From positions 1 to 7,975 of the forward strand of contig VSNQ01000169.1 of assembly GCA_009774395.1 (NCBI GenBank): a stretch of DNA of 7,975 nt. The letters are read 5' to 3'. How positions within the stretch are numbered: the first letter of the stretch is position 1; every line of letters begins with the position of its first letter. The notes beneath the pieces were generated by a model that did no database searches, had not been told where the DNA came from, and was given only the letters and a program-made list of their open reading frames with translations. This document shows, one piece after another, positions 5,932 to 7,975 of the stretch. Made by a program: the position numbers and the translations under genes. The stretch is from Lachnospiraceae bacterium (GTDB taxonomy: Bacteria > Bacillota > Clostridia > Lachnospirales > Lachnospiraceae).

Positions 5932-7392
5932 CTATGCTTCTTTATACTTTAAAATTGCAAGCAAGTAATCCCACATTCTTTTTGTTGAAGAAATACTTAA
6001 ACGTTCTTGTGTTGTGTGAATATCATATATATTAGGGCCAAAGGAAACACAATCAAGTCCAGGAATTTTGGAAATCATAATGCCGCACTCAAGTCCTGCA
6101 TGCAATGCCTCTATCTTTACATCTTTTCCAAACATTTCCTTATAAATCTGAATCATGGATGCTCTTAATTTTGAATTGGGATCAAACTGCCAACCTGGAT
6201 AACTACCAAATGTTTCAACATATCCTCCAAGCATCTTTGTAAGTGTTTCCACTTGCAATTTTATCTTATCTTTTGCGGACTCAATAGCGCTTCTAATAGC
6301 ACAGCTTGCTACCAGTTCCTTTTCCTCCAACCTTAAAACTCCTACATTTAACGATGTTTCAACCAATCCGTGAATATCTGCGCTCATTGCCATAACACCA
6401 TTAGGAAGCAAAACAAGAAACGATAAAACATTGCGTGTGCTCTCCAGATTCAGCACAGACTTTTCCGCAATACTTGTTTTACGGACTTTGATAAAAAGGT
6501 CTTTCTCTTTGGAAGAGTTTTCATTTTTTATCTCTGTTTCTATCTGTAAAATTTCTTTAAAAAATAATTCTTCCATTCCTTCTGGGACAAACAAGACAGC
6601 TTTTGCCTCTCGCGGTATCGCATTATCCTTCTCGCCGCCTGCTAATTCTGCAATCTGTAAAGGCATATTTTCCAAAATCTGCTGCAATCCTATTCCCATT
6701 ATTTTTATTGCATTGCCGCGTTCTTTGTGAATTTCAGTACCAGAATGTCCGCCTTTCAAACCTCCTACTATTACCTCAATAAAAGAGCCCTCTTTCTCGT
6801 CTTTCCACTCTCTCTGCACAGGAATATGAGAATCTGTCCGAACACCGCCTGCACAGCTTGTAAGCAGTATTCCTTCTTCCTCAGAATCTATATTCAGCAT
6901 TCGTTTTGCCTTTAACATTGATAAATCAATTGCCGTTGCCCCCTCCATACCAACTTCTTCATCTGTTGTAATTACAGCTTCAATACGCGGATGAGAAATT
7001 GTATCACTATCCAATAACGCTAGAATATAGGCTACTGCAATGCCATCATCTCCACCAAGACTGGTTCCTTCGGCATAAACAAAATCTCCCTCCACCTTTA
7101 ATTCTAAAGGGTCTTCTTCAAGGTTTATCTTACAGTCACTATCTTTCACTGCAACCATATCCATATGTCCCTGTAAAATAATGGGAGGTTCTGCCTCATA
7201 ATCACACGAAGCCTCTTTTACTATAATTACATTATTGCTGCTATCTCGAATATAAAACAATCCTCTTTCTTTTGCAAACTGTTCCAAATAACTGCTAATT
7301 CCATCTAAGTTACCAGAACCATGCGGTATTTTACATATATCCTCAAAGTAAGAAAAAACTTTCATCGGCTCTAAATTTTCCAAAACTCTCAT
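5932..7392 (-). CDS. pepD: Aminoacyl-histidine dipeptidase (PepD/carnosinase-type, peptidase family M20)
   Basis: This cytoplasmic metallo-dipeptidase cleaves Xaa-His and other dipeptides, releasing amino acids for salvage. The M20 metal and catalytic residues are all visible: H76 and D78 in QGHMDMV, D115 in GGDDG, the base E145 and ligand E146 in TTDEEVG, D169 in NIDSEEEG, and H459 in YDIHTT near the end. The dimerisation (lid) domain is roughly 200-380 with GGLKGGHSG at its start. The N-terminus (VLENLEPMKVFSYFEDICKIPHGSGN) is typical of PepD. At 486 residues it matches the family (about 480-490). The ATG at 7392 has AAGG (7404-7401) 8 nt upstream; Met10 is less likely because family members usually include VLENLEP. 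It is the first gene of the unit with hflK and hflC, 11 bp before hflK. The physiological substrate is not shown by the sequence. Confidence 0.95.
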   Translation of the reverse strand: MRVLENLEPMKVFSYFEDICKIPHGSGNLDGISSYLEQFAKERGLFYIRDSSNNVIIVKEASCDYEAEPPIILQGHMDMVAVKDSDCKINLEEDPLELKVEGDFVYAEGTSLGGDDGIAVAYILALLDSDTISHPRIEAVITTDEEVGMEGATAIDLSMLKAKRMLNIDSEEEGILLTSCAGGVRTDSHIPVQREWKDEKEGSFIEVIVGGLKGGHSGTEIHKERGNAIKIMGIGLQQILENMPLQIAELAGGEKDNAIPREAKAVLFVPEGMEELFFKEILQIETEIKNENSSKEKDLFIKVRKTSIAEKSVLNLESTRNVLSFLVLLPNGVMAMSADIHGLVETSLNVGVLRLEEKELVASCAIRSAIESAKDKIKLQVETLTKMLGGYVETFGSYPGWQFDPNSKLRASMIQIYKEMFGKDVKIEALHAGLECGIMISKIPGLDCVSFGPNIYDIHTTQERLSISSTKRMWDYLLAILKYKEA

Positions 7393-7456
7393 ATTAATTG
7401 CCTTGCTCCTTCCTATAATTAAAGTTCAAATTTTACATTTATTTTCTCATATCATT

Positions 7457-7497
7457 ATTATACACTTAAATATAACAAACTATTGAAATTAGGTAAA
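7457..7497 (-). promoter_or_regulatory. Candidate promoter of the pepD-hflK-hflC operon
   Basis: On the minus strand TTTACC (7497-7492), 17 bp, then TATATT (7474-7469) forms a plausible sigma-A promoter. A perfect TATAAT (7462-7457) lies 7 bp further down but lacks a good -35. The leader would be about 65-70 nt. The AT-richness of the region lowers certainty. Confidence 0.4.
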
Positions 7498-7510
7498 AAC
7501 TTTGTATAAT
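7483..7510 (+). promoter_or_regulatory. Promoter-like sequence on the plus strand with no gene behind it
   Basis: TTGAAA (7483-7488), 16 bp, then a perfect TATAAT (7505-7510) is the best promoter match to consensus in this intergenic region. It points away from pepD, towards repeat copy C and the rRNA terminator, where I see no ORF. It overlaps the pepD promoter candidate on the other strand. Confidence 0.35.
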
Positions 7511-7587
7511 ATTTAACATACTTTTTAATGATACTTTATTTGATTTACAAATTATTAAGAAACTTCTTCATAAATAAATCTACAATC

Positions 7588-7685
7588 GGGACTGTCGCAT
7601 TAAGTTTTGATTATACAAGATATGGTATAAAATGCGGTACAGCATTGTAATATCTTGTATAGGTTTCCCTTAATGCGACAGCCCC
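7588..7685 (+). repeat. Palindromic MITE-like element, copy C
   Basis: This is a 98-bp element and probably the best preserved. Its outer arms are GGGACTGTCGCATTAAG (7588-7604) and CTTAATGCGACAGCCCC (7669-7685), differing at one base pair. Inner arms are TATACAAGATAT and ATATCTTGTATA. The centre is TGCGGTACAGCATTG. It matches copy B in the same orientation and copy A when reversed. It lies between the rRNA operon terminator and the pepD promoter. No coding capacity. Confidence 0.88.
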
Positions 7686-7742
7686 GCCGCGCGACCCGTG
7701 CGCCGCCTTAGCGGCATATTTCCTCTGCACGGATCTGCGCAC
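7686..7742 (+). repeat. GC-rich flanking module of copy C
   Basis: Directly after copy C comes a strikingly GC-rich patch (GCCGCGCGACCCGTGCG), a perfect hairpin GCCGC-CTTA-GCGGC (7702-7715), then TTCCTCTGCACGGATCTGCGCAC up to the rRNA terminator. The CCGTGCG part is also found on the matching side of copy A (2314-2320 in reverse complement). The TTCCTCTG part is found on the opposite side of copy A. Base composition is unlike everything around it, which suggests an imported module. Confidence 0.55.
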
Positions 7743-7781
7743 AAAAAAAATGCTGCAGGAATTCACTCACAACAACATTTT
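7743..7781 (-). terminator. Intrinsic terminator of the rRNA operon
   Basis: Read on the minus strand, AAAATGTTG (7781-7773) pairs with CAGCATTTT (7755-7747), and the stem ends in a run of eight T (7750-7743). It lies about 130 nt beyond the 23S 3' end. On the plus strand the opposite arm ends in only four T, so it is stronger on the minus strand. Confidence 0.75.
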
Positions 7782-7828
7782 ACTAACTATTCGTATTAAT
7801 CAACATTATATGAATAAACACTTTTTGT

Positions 7829-7852
7829 CTGTTCCCTGAAAACCGAACACAG
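7829..7852 (-). other. Post-23S hairpin with conserved TTCGGTTTTCAGGGAA core
   Basis: CTGTGTTC and GAACAG pair with one bulged base around GGTTTTCAGG on the minus strand. Similar GTTCGGTTTT sequences are familiar to me from rRNA operon spacers of Clostridia, where they are thought to serve precursor processing. The call rests on that recollection and on position. Confidence 0.45.
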
Positions 7853-7910
7853 TCCTCTCTCTCTTTCCTATTCTCCTTATCCGTTTCTTTTCCCTCTTTC
7901 CTGCCGTTTA
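7853..7910 (-). other. Purine-rich post-23S spacer
   Basis: Of the 50 bases 7853-7902, 47 are pyrimidines on the plus strand, so the rRNA transcript here is almost pure A and G. It directly follows the 23S 3' end. A likely role is one half of the long 23S processing stem, pairing with a pyrimidine-rich stretch upstream of 23S that lies outside the window. Confidence 0.5.
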
Positions 7911-7975
7911 GGGTAAGCCTTCGACCTATTAGTTGCAATCAGCTTAATACATTACTGCACTTACACTCCTGCCCT
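7911..7975 (-). rRNA. rrl: 23S ribosomal RNA, 3' end only
   Basis: Reverse complemented, the last 65 bases read GTGTAAGTGCAGTAATGTAT, then AAGCTGATTGCAACTAATAG, then GTCGAAGGCTTACCC. This matches the conserved 3' end of bacterial 23S rRNA (ACTAATnGGTCGAnGGCTTnACC form). The mature 3' end is probably near 7911. The rest of the gene runs off the right edge. The operon is transcribed towards pepD and ends at the terminator at 7743-7781. Confidence 0.9.

Larger units (their letters stand above)
7393..7910. other. Gene-free interval between pepD and the 23S 3' end
   Basis: This 518-bp stretch holds, left to right, the pepD leader and promoter candidates, an orphan plus-strand promoter-like site, an AT-rich patch without ORFs (7511-7587), repeat copy C and its GC-rich flank, the rRNA terminator, the post-23S hairpin and the purine-rich spacer. 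I looked for 5S rRNA and tRNA genes on both strands and saw none. Confidence 0.7.

Noticed and set aside
2329..7685. The repeats as a CRISPR array
   Set aside because: The copies are over 1 kb apart, ~98 bp long, in mixed orientation, with genes between them and no regular spacers or cas genes.
7393..7910. tRNA or 5S rRNA genes after the 23S end
   Set aside because: No cloverleaf with GTTCRA-type arm and no 5S core sequence could be found by eye on either strand.

Overview
The window is AT-rich DNA from a low-GC Gram-positive bacterium, most likely a Clostridia member of the Lachnospiraceae type. The evidence is strong AAGGAGG/GGAGG ribosome sites, a CBS/DRTGG-containing family II pyrophosphatase, a DUF6465-type lysine/alanine-rich protein, a DUF378 membrane protein, and a 23S rRNA 3' end of Clostridia type. 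I cannot name the species. All homology calls are from memory of the families; no search was run.

Layout, left to right. Positions 1-131 hold two diverged direct repeats running over the 3' end of the pyrophosphatase gene. The pyrophosphatase gene (126-1796, minus) is followed by a divergent intergenic region and a small unknown ORF (2071-2265, plus). A non-coding stretch (2266-2608) then carries a short hairpin, palindromic repeat copy A and a terminator-like hairpin that probably serves the DUF6465 gene (2609-3139, minus, probable TTG start). A 386-bp AT-rich divergent region separates that gene from the DUF378 gene (3526-3741, plus). Repeat copy B fills the gap between DUF378 and a three-gene minus-strand operon, pepD-hflK-hflC (7392 down to 3878). 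Upstream of pepD are its promoter, repeat copy C with a GC-rich flank, the terminator of an rRNA operon, a purine-rich post-23S spacer, and finally the last ~65 nt of a 23S rRNA gene at the right edge.

How the genes work together. The PepD-type dipeptidase and the HflK/HflC pair form one transcription unit. The hflK ribosome site overlaps the pepD stop codon. HflK and HflC are paired SPFH membrane proteins that in other bacteria form the cage around the FtsH protease, so the unit plausibly joins membrane protein quality control to breakdown of small peptides; ftsH itself is not in the window. The other genes are independent single-gene units.

The most notable non-coding signal is a family of three ~98-bp palindromic, MITE-like elements (A, B, C) with ends close to GGGGCTGTCGCATTAAG. 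All three lie between genes, and two of them (A and C) lie just beyond terminator hairpins and share extra flanking sequence. I see no phage, CRISPR, defence system or intact transposase gene, and the protein-coding content is ordinary housekeeping.
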